Shown one piece after another: positions 42,015-49,297 of a DNA stretch of 64,000 nucleotides. Location: the NCBI RefSeq assembly GCF_900163635.1, contig NZ_FUID01000026.1:124001-188000 (forward strand). The letters are read 5' to 3'. A model generated the notes under the pieces. That model did no database searches, was not told the DNA's origin, and worked only from the letters and a program-made list of their open reading frames with translations. The DNA comes from Leucobacter sp. 7(1) (GTDB taxonomy: Bacteria; Actinomycetota; Actinomycetes; Actinomycetales; Microbacteriaceae). Numbering within the stretch: position 1 is the first letter of the stretch; the number at the start of each line of letters is the position of its first letter. The position numbers were made by a program, and so were the translations under genes.

Positions 42015-43385
42015 ATGATCAATGGCAATGTGTCGCACTGGTGGGAGCAGATTGGTGCACCCCAGCCGCGACCGGAGCTCCCGGGCGACCTCACTGCCGA
42101 CGTGGCGATCGTGGGCGGCGGCTACACCGGGCTGTGGACTGCCTACTACCTGAAGCAGGCGAAGCCGGAGCTGCGCGTCGTGATCATCGAGGAGCGGCAC
42201 GTCGGCTACGGGGCTTCCGGCCGCAACGGTGGCTGGCTCACCGCGGCGATTACGGGCGGACGCGAGCAGTACGTGAAGAGCCACGGGCGCGACGCTGCGG
42301 AGCGGTTCCAACGGGCGATGAACGAGACCGTCGACGAGGTGATCAGAGTCGCCGCGGCGGAGGGGATCGACGCCGATATCAAGAAGGGTGGCGAGTTCAA
42401 CGTCGCCTACACGCCCGCTCAGGAGGCGCGGATCCGAGCCTTCGCTGCCGCCGAGCAGCAGTGGAAGTATGCGGACCTCAGCCTGCTTGAGGCCCCCGAA
42501 GCGATAGCGAAGATCAACGTCGCACACACCCGGGCTGCCGTGTGGCACCCGCACGCTGCTCGGATCCAGCCTGCGAAGCTCGCAGCCGGCCTCGCCGCCG
42601 CGGTTGAGCGTATGGGTGTCGAGATCTACGAGCGCACCCGCGCCGTCGAGATATCTCCGCGGAGCGTCCGCACCACCCACGGCACCGTCTCCGCCCAGTA
42701 TGTGGTGCGTGCCACGGAGGGCTTCACCGCAAACCTCAAGGGGCTGCACCGGCTCTGGCTCCCGATGAACTCCTCACTGATCGCCACCGAGCCGTTGTCG
42801 GCCGCCGTGTGGGACGAGCTGAACTGGAACCAGGGCGAGGTGCTTGGCGACTTCGCGCACGTCTATATGTACGCGCAGCGCACGGCCGACAACCGCATTG
42901 CGATCGGCGGGCGTGGCGTCCCCTACAAGTATGGCTCGAAGACCGATACCGACGGTGAGACTGCGCCGTCCACGGTGGACACGCTCAGCGAGATCCTGCA
43001 CCGCTTCTTCCCGGCCACGCAGGGGGCGGCGGTCGATCATGTCTGGTCGGGCGTGCTGGGCGTACCGCGTGACTGGGCCGCGACCGTCGGCCTGGACCGC
43101 GAGACCGGCATCGCCTGGGGTGGCGGCTATGTTGGCACGGGCGTCACCTCCACAAACCTGGCGGGACGTACAATCACCGACCTGATTCTCGGCAACGACT
43201 CCGAGATCGCGGGCCTGCCCTGGGTCAACCACCGGGTCCGCAAGTGGGAGCCGGAGCCGCTGCGCTGGGTCGCCACGAAGGGGCTCTACGCGGCGTACGG
43301 AATGGCCGACCGCACGGAGCTCGCTGGCCGTCAGAAGACCTCCCCGATCGCTCACATCGCCGATGTGATTACCGGCCGCGGCTAG
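42015..43385 (+). CDS. PuuB-like FAD-dependent amine oxidoreductase
   Basis: A 456-residue D-amino-acid-oxidase-type flavoprotein. The FAD fold is VAIVGGGYTGLWTAYYLKQ (about residues 30-48), then GYGASGRNGGWLTAAITGGRE, characteristic of gamma-glutamylputrescine oxidase (PuuB/OrdL). The C-terminal WGGGYVGTGVTSTNLAGRTITDLI contacts FAD. It would oxidise an amine such as gamma-glutamylputrescine to an aldehyde with release of ammonia and peroxide. No PuuA-type ligase is present in the window, so a different N-substituted amine is possible. Confidence 0.88.
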   Translation: MINGNVSHWWEQIGAPQPRPELPGDLTADVAIVGGGYTGLWTAYYLKQAKPELRVVIIEERHVGYGASGRNGGWLTAAITGGREQYVKSHGRDAAERFQRAMNETVDEVIRVAAAEGIDADIKKGGEFNVAYTPAQEARIRAFAAAEQQWKYADLSLLEAPEAIAKINVAHTRAAVWHPHAARIQPAKLAAGLAAAVERMGVEIYERTRAVEISPRSVRTTHGTVSAQYVVRATEGFTANLKGLHRLWLPMNSSLIATEPLSAAVWDELNWNQGEVLGDFAHVYMYAQRTADNRIAIGGRGVPYKYGSKTDTDGETAPSTVDTLSEILHRFFPATQGAAVDHVWSGVLGVPRDWAATVGLDRETGIAWGGGYVGTGVTSTNLAGRTITDLILGNDSEIAGLPWVNHRVRKWEPEPLRWVATKGLYAAYGMADRTELAGRQKTSPIAHIADVITGRG

Positions 43386-43433
43386 GCCGAGCCGAACTGA
43401 ACCCACACACCACGCACAACACAGGAGAACCCG

Positions 43434-43796
43434 ATGACGACTATCCCCACGCACGGTGCGCACCAGACCGGTGCAGCCGATCTCGGTGAGCACGCAGCAA
43501 AGCCGACGGCGACCACCCCCGGCATGACCGAGGTCGGAGTATCGATCTGGTCCGGCGGTTCGAGCGACCGCATCGATACCGGCCTGTGGGAATGCACGCC
43601 CGGAACATTCACCGCGGAACGCAACGGCTACACGGAAATTTGCACAATCCTGTCGGGCCGCGTCACGCTCGAGGTGGCGGGTGCGGAACCCGAGGAGTTC
43701 GGCCCCGGCGACGTCATGGTGATGCCGTCAGGCTGGGCCGGGACGTGGCACGTGCACGAGCCGCTCCGCAAGCACTACACGACAATCCAGGACTAA
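43434..43796 (+). CDS. DUF861-type cupin
   Basis: A 120-residue cupin with the Cupin_3/DUF861 pattern: GLWECTPGTFTAERNGYTEICTILSGRVTLEV then GPGDVMVMPSGWAGTWHVHEPLRKHY. The group includes (S)-ureidoglycine aminohydrolase relatives, but many members are found beside PuuB-like oxidases with unknown roles. It lies 48 bases after the oxidase and ten bases before the amidohydrolase, all on one strand. Confidence 0.85.
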   Translation: MTTIPTHGAHQTGAADLGEHAAKPTATTPGMTEVGVSIWSGGSSDRIDTGLWECTPGTFTAERNGYTEICTILSGRVTLEVAGAEPEEFGPGDVMVMPSGWAGTWHVHEPLRKHYTTIQD

Positions 43797-43805
43797 GGAG
43801 CACCA

Positions 43806-45416
43806 ATGACGCAGCTCGGGGGCGATCTCGCCCTGATCGGGGCGCGACTGCGCACGAACACCGAGTCGGACGGGGACGCAACCGCGCTCCTCATCCGAGA
43901 CGGCAGGATCACGCAGCTGGGCACGGACGCTGACATCAGCGCTGCCGCCAGGGAAGCGGAAATCCCTGTCCGCGACCTCGGCGGAGCCACGGTCACCCCG
44001 GGCTTCTTCGACTCGCACACCCACCCACACTGGGCCGCCGACGTGACCGCCGGGGTAGATCTCGGCGGGCTCGGCACCCTCGAAGAGATCCGGGCAGCGC
44101 TCGCCGCGGAACATGCGCGACTCCCCCAGAACGCGTGGCTGCGCGGCTGGAACCTCGAGTACGAACCGTTCGAGGAGACCGGCCTGCGCGGTGACGTGCT
44201 CGCCGACGCGGCCCCGGGTCGTCCGGTGGCGCTGATCTGTTACGACTTGCACACCGGGCTTGGGACCCCCGCGGCCCTCGCTGCCGCCGGCATCACGGGT
44301 GCCCGCGAGTTCGAGGACGCGAGCGAGATCGTGGTGGATCCGGACGGCGCCCCCACGGGAGAGCTGCGCGAACCCACCGCCTACCAGATCCTCTTTGACG
44401 CGGCGCCGGCACCCTCGCACGAGGCCGAGCGCGACGCACTGCGCGACATGTTCCGGCGGCTCGCCGCGGTGGGGCTCACGGGCGGCGCGATCATGGATGG
44501 CAAAGATCGAACTGTCGATCTGCTTGGCGAACTGGAATCCCGCGGGGAACTGGATCATCGGGTGACGGTGCACCACTGGCATGCCGTCGCGGACACTGAC
44601 GAGGACGTCGCGCGAGTGATCGATGCACAGGATCGGGCTGGCCGCCTGTGGCAGACCGGCGCGATCAAACTCTTTAGCGACGGGGTGATCGATACGGGTA
44701 CCGCGTGGCTGCACACTGCCGACGCGTGTGGCGACGGACGGGTTCCCTTCTGGCCGTCCTGGGAGCGTTACGGCGAGGTTGTCCGCGCCTACCACGATGC
44801 CGGGATGCTGATCGCGACGCACGCCGTCGGCGATTACGCCGTGAGCCGTGTGCTCGACGTCTACGCGACGCTCCCTAAACGCCCAGGACTGCCATTCCAC
44901 TCGATCGAGCACCTCGAAGTGCTCTCCGACGCGGACGTCGCGCAGCTGCGCGGATCCGGCATCACCGCGTCGATGCAGCCACTTCACATGCAGTGGCGCG
45001 CGGCAGACCACAGCGATAACTGGGCCGTGCGCCTCGGGGAGCGTGACGCGACCGGGTACCGGGTGCGCGACGTGCTCGACGCCGGGGTGCGCGTGACGCT
45101 CGGTTCGGACTGGCCGGTGGCGCAGTATGACCCACGGCTCGGCATGGCGTGGGCGCGGGGTCGGCACACACCGGGCGACGCCTCGGCGCACGTGTTCGAG
45201 CCTGCGCAACAGCTCACGGGTGAGGAAGCGGTGCTCGCGTACACGCTCTGGCCCGCGCAGGCCCGCGGTCACGCGGATCGTGGCATGCTCTCAGTGGGTG
45301 CCGTCGGCGACCTGACAGTGTGGGGCAGCGACCCTGTGGCCGCGACCCCGGACGAGCTGCCGGAGTTGCCGATTCGGCTCACTGTAGTTGACGGGCGCGT
45401 GATCCACGAGGCGTAG
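43806..45416 (+). CDS. YtcJ-like amidohydrolase
   Basis: A 536-residue metal-dependent amidohydrolase of the TIM-barrel superfamily (amidohydrolase_3, YtcJ group). The first metal motif is His71-x-His73 in FFDSHTHPH; later HVGD-like ATHAVGDYAVS and TLGSDWPVAQYDPR carry further histidine and aspartate ligands. It probably hydrolyses an amide or formyl bond of a catabolic intermediate. It is the last gene of the oxidase-cupin-amidohydrolase set and ends 25 bases from the convergent amine oxidase. Confidence 0.85.
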   Translation: MTQLGGDLALIGARLRTNTESDGDATALLIRDGRITQLGTDADISAAAREAEIPVRDLGGATVTPGFFDSHTHPHWAADVTAGVDLGGLGTLEEIRAALAAEHARLPQNAWLRGWNLEYEPFEETGLRGDVLADAAPGRPVALICYDLHTGLGTPAALAAAGITGAREFEDASEIVVDPDGAPTGELREPTAYQILFDAAPAPSHEAERDALRDMFRRLAAVGLTGGAIMDGKDRTVDLLGELESRGELDHRVTVHHWHAVADTDEDVARVIDAQDRAGRLWQTGAIKLFSDGVIDTGTAWLHTADACGDGRVPFWPSWERYGEVVRAYHDAGMLIATHAVGDYAVSRVLDVYATLPKRPGLPFHSIEHLEVLSDADVAQLRGSGITASMQPLHMQWRAADHSDNWAVRLGERDATGYRVRDVLDAGVRVTLGSDWPVAQYDPRLGMAWARGRHTPGDASAHVFEPAQQLTGEEAVLAYTLWPAQARGHADRGMLSVGAVGDLTVWGSDPVAATPDELPELPIRLTVVDGRVIHEA

Positions 45417-45441
45417 CCGGGGCCGCCGGATCGTGGACGCG

Positions 45442-46749
45442 CTACGCGAGCGCGTCCAGGATCCGGCGCGCCTCGCGCAGCCCGCTCTCGATGGCCCCGT
45501 CGATGAAGCCGCCCCAGAGATTGGCGTTGTCGGTCGTGGCGAAGTGGATCGCGCCGGCTGGCTCGCGCAGCTCTGCGAGGTCACGAGTGAGCTGGCCGGG
45601 GCGGTGCGTCATCCAGGTGTTGCGGGCGAGGGGGTCCGTCATCCAATCGTGCGCGGTGGCATCGGTGATCTCGAGCCCGGGCCGCACCGCGTCCACGGCA
45701 GCCTGCAGACCCGGGAGATCCTCGGGATCAATCCGCGCGTGCTCCGGGCCGAAGCCGACAAGCAGCGTGTAGTCGCCCTGCTCATCGGAGAGATAAAACT
45801 CCGCTTTCAGCACCGAGAGCGCGTCATGCTGACTCCCGTATGCGAAAAACCGCGGCACATGCCCCTGGGCGCGCAGCCACACCTTGGTGCCCTGTGAAGC
45901 GACGGTTTCGGTGCTCTGTCGCTGCCAGACCGCGGGGAGGGTGGGTTCGAAACGGATCCCGGCAATCGCGTTCACGGGCAGCGTGCTGACAACGCGGCGA
46001 GCCCTGATCTGGGTCCCATCCGAGGTTTCGACGATCGCGCCGTCGCCGTCGCCGTCTGCCGTAACGGCGGTAACGGTTGTGTTGAACCGGATCTCCCCGG
46101 GTACATCTGCGGCCATCAGATCCGTGAAACCGCGCATGCCGTCAACAACGCGGTAGGTCGATGACGCCTCGTGCATCAACTGCCAGTGCCCGCCAGTCGC
46201 CGCCACCCAGCGCAGGGCGCTCGAGAGCCCGACCTGATCCAGCGGGGCGTTGACGTGTCCCACCCACACCGACTCGTTCGCGGCGCGCGCCTCGGGATCG
46301 AGGCCGAGTGCGTCGAAGCGGTCCTGGATGCTGAGGCGATCAAGGTCCTGGATCGCCCCAACCGTGGGATCGGAGCCGCGCGGGATCGCCGTGCGCACGT
46401 CGTCGATGACAAGCTGCTGCCCCGCGTCGATGAGCGCCATGAATTCGTCCAGAGTACCCGCTCGTGCTGAGCCGTCAGCGCCGCGCCAGTACGCCTCGTC
46501 GGCGCGGGGGCTGCGGATCATCTCGCGGCCGTACCGGGTCATCTCGGCCCACACGTGCGGCTGCACCCAGTGGATCCAGTTGGCACCAAGCTCGAGATCA
46601 TGTCCGAGCCGATGCTCGGTCCAGGTCCGCCCGCCCACGCGATCCCGCGCTTCGAGCGTGAGTACATCCAGGCCCGCATGGCCGAGCTCGCGCGCGGCGG
46701 TGAGCCCCGCGAATCCGGCTCCGATGACGACGACGTCGACCGACTGCAT
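45442..46749 (-). CDS. FAD-dependent amine oxidase (second copy)
   Basis: A 435-residue flavin monoamine oxidase beginning with VDVVVIGAGFAGLTAARELG and LEARDRVGGRTWTE, plus NWIHWVQPHVW and the C-terminal IHFATTDNANLWGGFIDGAIESG contacting FAD. It is a relative of the enzyme at 24658, but the two differ widely after the FAD fold, so they likely act on different amines. The ATG at 46749 has AAGGAG six bases upstream; the longer frame is rejected. Confidence 0.9.
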   Translation of the reverse strand: MQSVDVVVIGAGFAGLTAARELGHAGLDVLTLEARDRVGGRTWTEHRLGHDLELGANWIHWVQPHVWAEMTRYGREMIRSPRADEAYWRGADGSARAGTLDEFMALIDAGQQLVIDDVRTAIPRGSDPTVGAIQDLDRLSIQDRFDALGLDPEARAANESVWVGHVNAPLDQVGLSSALRWVAATGGHWQLMHEASSTYRVVDGMRGFTDLMAADVPGEIRFNTTVTAVTADGDGDGAIVETSDGTQIRARRVVSTLPVNAIAGIRFEPTLPAVWQRQSTETVASQGTKVWLRAQGHVPRFFAYGSQHDALSVLKAEFYLSDEQGDYTLLVGFGPEHARIDPEDLPGLQAAVDAVRPGLEITDATAHDWMTDPLARNTWMTHRPGQLTRDLAELREPAGAIHFATTDNANLWGGFIDGAIESGLREARRILDALA

Positions 46750-46846
46750 ATCTACTCCTTCGTTGGGCTCCTTTGCCCCCATGCACTCAGCCTATTGCGC
46801 GGAACGAGGGCCCGGCAGCAGACGATCTGAGTGCATTGCCGATTCG

Positions 46847-46866
46847 GCTCGTACGAACATACGAGC
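46847..46866. promoter_or_regulatory. Inverted repeat upstream of the second amine oxidase
   Basis: GCTCGTA and TACGAGC are perfect arms around six bases, between the punA-type gene end and the amine oxidase start. It could be an operator of the oxidase or a short terminator of the upstream gene. Confidence 0.35.
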
Positions 46867-46882
46867 TGCCGACGCCGGATCT

Positions 46883-47704
46883 CTACAGCGCCGCGACGAT
46901 GTCGGCCAACAGCCGGGCCAGGCGTGGCGCGGCGGCGCGGCCAGCCTCAAGCACCTCGGTGTGGTTGAGCGGCTCGTCGCCCATGCCCGCGGCGGGATTC
47001 GTGATGAGGGAGAGTCCCAAAACCTCCATGCCGGCCTCGCGGGCGGCGATGGCCTCAAGTGCGGTGGACATACCGACGATCTGCCCGCCGATTGTGCGGA
47101 GATAGCGGATCTCTGCGGGGGTTTCGTAGTGCGGGCCGGGGAGCTGGACGTAGACGCCCTCCTGCAGCTCCGGCGCGATGCCGCGGGCGATCTCGCGCAG
47201 TCGTGGAGCATACAGATCGGTGAGGTCTACGAAGTGGGCCCCCTCGATGGGGGACTGTGCGGTGAGGTTGAGGTGGTCGCTGAGCAGCACGGCCTCGCCA
47301 GCGGCGAACGCAGGATCGACCCCGCCGGCTCCGTTGGTGAGGACCATGATCCGCGCTCCCGCGGCGGCGGCCGTCCGGACGCCGTGCACCACCGTGCGTA
47401 CGCCGCGGCCCTCGTAGAGGTGCGTGCGCGCACCGATCACCAGTGCGTGTGACCCGTTCGGGAGCCGAATCGAGCGGAGCGTTCCAGAGTGTCCCGCGAC
47501 ACCGGAGGCATGGAAGCCGGGGACCTGATCCGCCGGCACCTCCGCGATGGTCTCGCCGAGCGTCGTAATCGCTTCTCCCCAGCCGCTCCCGAGCGTGAGC
47601 GCAATATCGTGCTGAGCGATGCCTGTCAGGCGGGCCAGCGTGTCGGCAGCCTCAGCGGCAAGGTGTGCGGGATCCGGGGTGGCGGGGCTGGCTTCCGTGC
47701 TCAT
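46883..47704 (-). CDS. punA: Purine nucleoside phosphorylase
   Basis: A 273-residue trimeric-type phosphorylase that splits inosine and guanosine (and deoxy forms) with phosphate. Motifs: LTLGSGWGEA, GHSGTLRSI, LYEGRG, LTNGAGGVDPAF, PGPHYETPAEIRYL and the purine-site LITNPAAGM. The ATG at 47704 is chosen over a GTG two codons upstream because TAGGCT lies exactly six bases before it. In Mycobacterium tuberculosis the orthologue lies next to pmmB; here about 24 kb of amine genes separate them. Confidence 0.94.
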   Translation of the reverse strand: MSTEASPATPDPAHLAAEAADTLARLTGIAQHDIALTLGSGWGEAITTLGETIAEVPADQVPGFHASGVAGHSGTLRSIRLPNGSHALVIGARTHLYEGRGVRTVVHGVRTAAAAGARIMVLTNGAGGVDPAFAAGEAVLLSDHLNLTAQSPIEGAHFVDLTDLYAPRLREIARGIAPELQEGVYVQLPGPHYETPAEIRYLRTIGGQIVGMSTALEAIAAREAGMEVLGLSLITNPAAGMGDEPLNHTEVLEAGRAAAPRLARLLADIVAAL

Positions 47705-47710
47705 AGTCAC

Positions 47711-47716
47711 AGCCTA
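47711..47716 (-). promoter_or_regulatory. -10 box of the leaderless punA-type gene
   Basis: TAGGCT on the minus strand ends six bases before the ATG, with no ribosome site. It is identical to the hexamer in front of deoA and the MarR gene. Confidence 0.6.
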
Positions 47717-47740
47717 CGGGGCGCGGTCTCCCGGGGCGTT

Positions 47741-49129
47741 TCACCCGCGCTTCATTTGGTACGCGATGAGCAGGATCGTCACCCAGATCGGCCCCACGAT
47801 CACCGCCGTCCTGTAGCCCGGGTGGAATGCCATGAGTACCACGAGCACTGCGAAGAATCCGAGCACGATCCAGGGGGAGACCCGCGCCCACGGCAGTCGG
47901 TATTTCAGATTTGCAACTCCCTCTGGGCCGATGCGCTTTCGGAACTTGAGTTGCGTGATCATGATCATCGACCAGTTGATGATCGCCGCGATCGTGGCAA
48001 CTGACATTAGGTATTGGAATGCGAACGCGGGCCACAGGAACACGACGAGCACGGCGAGTACTGTCACCGCGGAGGACGTGAGGATCCCTGCGACGGGGAC
48101 GCCGTTGCGGGATACCGTCCGGAGGTAACGGGGTGCGTTGCCCTGCTCCGCAAGGGAACGCAGCATACGCCCGTTCGCGTAGAGTCCCGAGTTGTACACC
48201 GAGATTACCGCGGTCAGTACCACCAGGTTGAGGATGTGTGCGGCCCCGGGGATCCCGATCCGGTCAAAAATCTGTACAAACGGGCTTGTTTCGCCGTCGA
48301 GGCTATCCCAAGGCACCACGGCCATGATGACCGCGAGCGCGCCAATGTAGAAGATCAGGATCCGCAGCACGATCTGGTTGATCGCCCGGGGGATCGTGCG
48401 TTCCGGGTTCTCTGCCTCGCCCGCGGTGATGCCGACGAGCTCTGCCCCGCCGAATGAAAACATGACGACGACAAGCGCGAACAGCATGCCACTGACGCCG
48501 AGTGGGAAGAAACCGCCCTGGTCCCAGAGATGCGCGAAACTCGGATCCGGCAGATCCGCGCTGTTGTTGATTCCGGCGACAACGACGATGGCTCCGAGCA
48601 CGATCATTCCGATCACCGCGGCGACCTTGATGAGGGCGAGCCAGAACTCAAACTCACCAAACACCCGGACCCCGACGAGATTCATGAGCGTGATCAGCAC
48701 CAGGAAAAACGCCGCGGACACCCACGTCGGGATGCCCGGCAGCCAGTAGTTGACAAACGACCCGACAACTGCGAGTTCGACCATAGAAACGGCGATGTAA
48801 TTGAACCAGTAGTTCCATCCGGACACGAAGCCGGCGCGGGCGCTCCAGTTCTGATTTGCATAGTGACTGAAGGCACCGGACACCGGCTCGTCCACTGACA
48901 TCTCACCCAGCGCTCGGACCACGAGAAAGATCATGAGCCCGCCGATGGCGTAGGTGAGGAGCACCGAGGGCCCTGCGAGCCCGATCGACTCCGACGAACC
49001 GTAGAACAGTCCAGTGCCGATCGCGCCGCCGAGCGCGATCATTTGGATGTGTCGGGCCTTGAGGCTCCGTCGCAGCGTGTGCGTGGGTTGCGTGACGGCC
49101 TTGCCGGCGGTCGGCGACGTATTGGGCAT
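47741..49129 (-). CDS. Amino acid permease, AAT family
   Basis: A 462-residue proton-coupled importer with 12 membrane segments. The family signature is RHIQMIALGGAIGTGLFYGSSESI in helix 1, and GEMSVDEPVSGAFSHYA and SFGGAELVGITAGEAENPERTIP follow. AAT members carry lysine, GABA, aromatic or other amino acids. Its closeness to the decarboxylase upstream suggests a basic amino acid or GABA, but this is inference. A GGAG ribosome site precedes the ATG. Confidence 0.9.
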   Translation of the reverse strand: MPNTSPTAGKAVTQPTHTLRRSLKARHIQMIALGGAIGTGLFYGSSESIGLAGPSVLLTYAIGGLMIFLVVRALGEMSVDEPVSGAFSHYANQNWSARAGFVSGWNYWFNYIAVSMVELAVVGSFVNYWLPGIPTWVSAAFFLVLITLMNLVGVRVFGEFEFWLALIKVAAVIGMIVLGAIVVVAGINNSADLPDPSFAHLWDQGGFFPLGVSGMLFALVVVMFSFGGAELVGITAGEAENPERTIPRAINQIVLRILIFYIGALAVIMAVVPWDSLDGETSPFVQIFDRIGIPGAAHILNLVVLTAVISVYNSGLYANGRMLRSLAEQGNAPRYLRTVSRNGVPVAGILTSSAVTVLAVLVVFLWPAFAFQYLMSVATIAAIINWSMIMITQLKFRKRIGPEGVANLKYRLPWARVSPWIVLGFFAVLVVLMAFHPGYRTAVIVGPIWVTILLIAYQMKRG

Positions 49130-49220
49130 GAGAACTCCAGTGTTCAGCCCCCACCTGGAGTATGGCAGCTTTCATGCTGAGGAGCCATACCGTGAGCGGT
49201 GCGGGACTGAGTGACAAAAC

Positions 49221-49261
49221 GGGCGGGGAAGTACGGAGAGTATTCTCCCACTTCCCCGCCC
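49221..49261 (-). terminator. Terminator after the decarboxylase gene
   Basis: On the minus strand a 12-bp outer stem (49221-49232 with 49250-49261) and a five-bp inner stem (49235-49239 with 49244-49248) with a four-base loop are followed by GTTTTGT, a short T-run. It lies 36 bases past the decarboxylase stop. Confidence 0.8.
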
Positions 49262-49297
49262 TGTCGGCGGCACCGGGCCGCGGGCGCTCGCTCGGAC

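Noticed and set aside
43728-45272. 514-codon minus-strand frame opposite the amidohydrolase
   Set aside because: Low-complexity Arg/His/Gly-rich translation with no ribosome site; the plus-strand amidohydrolase has clear metal motifs.
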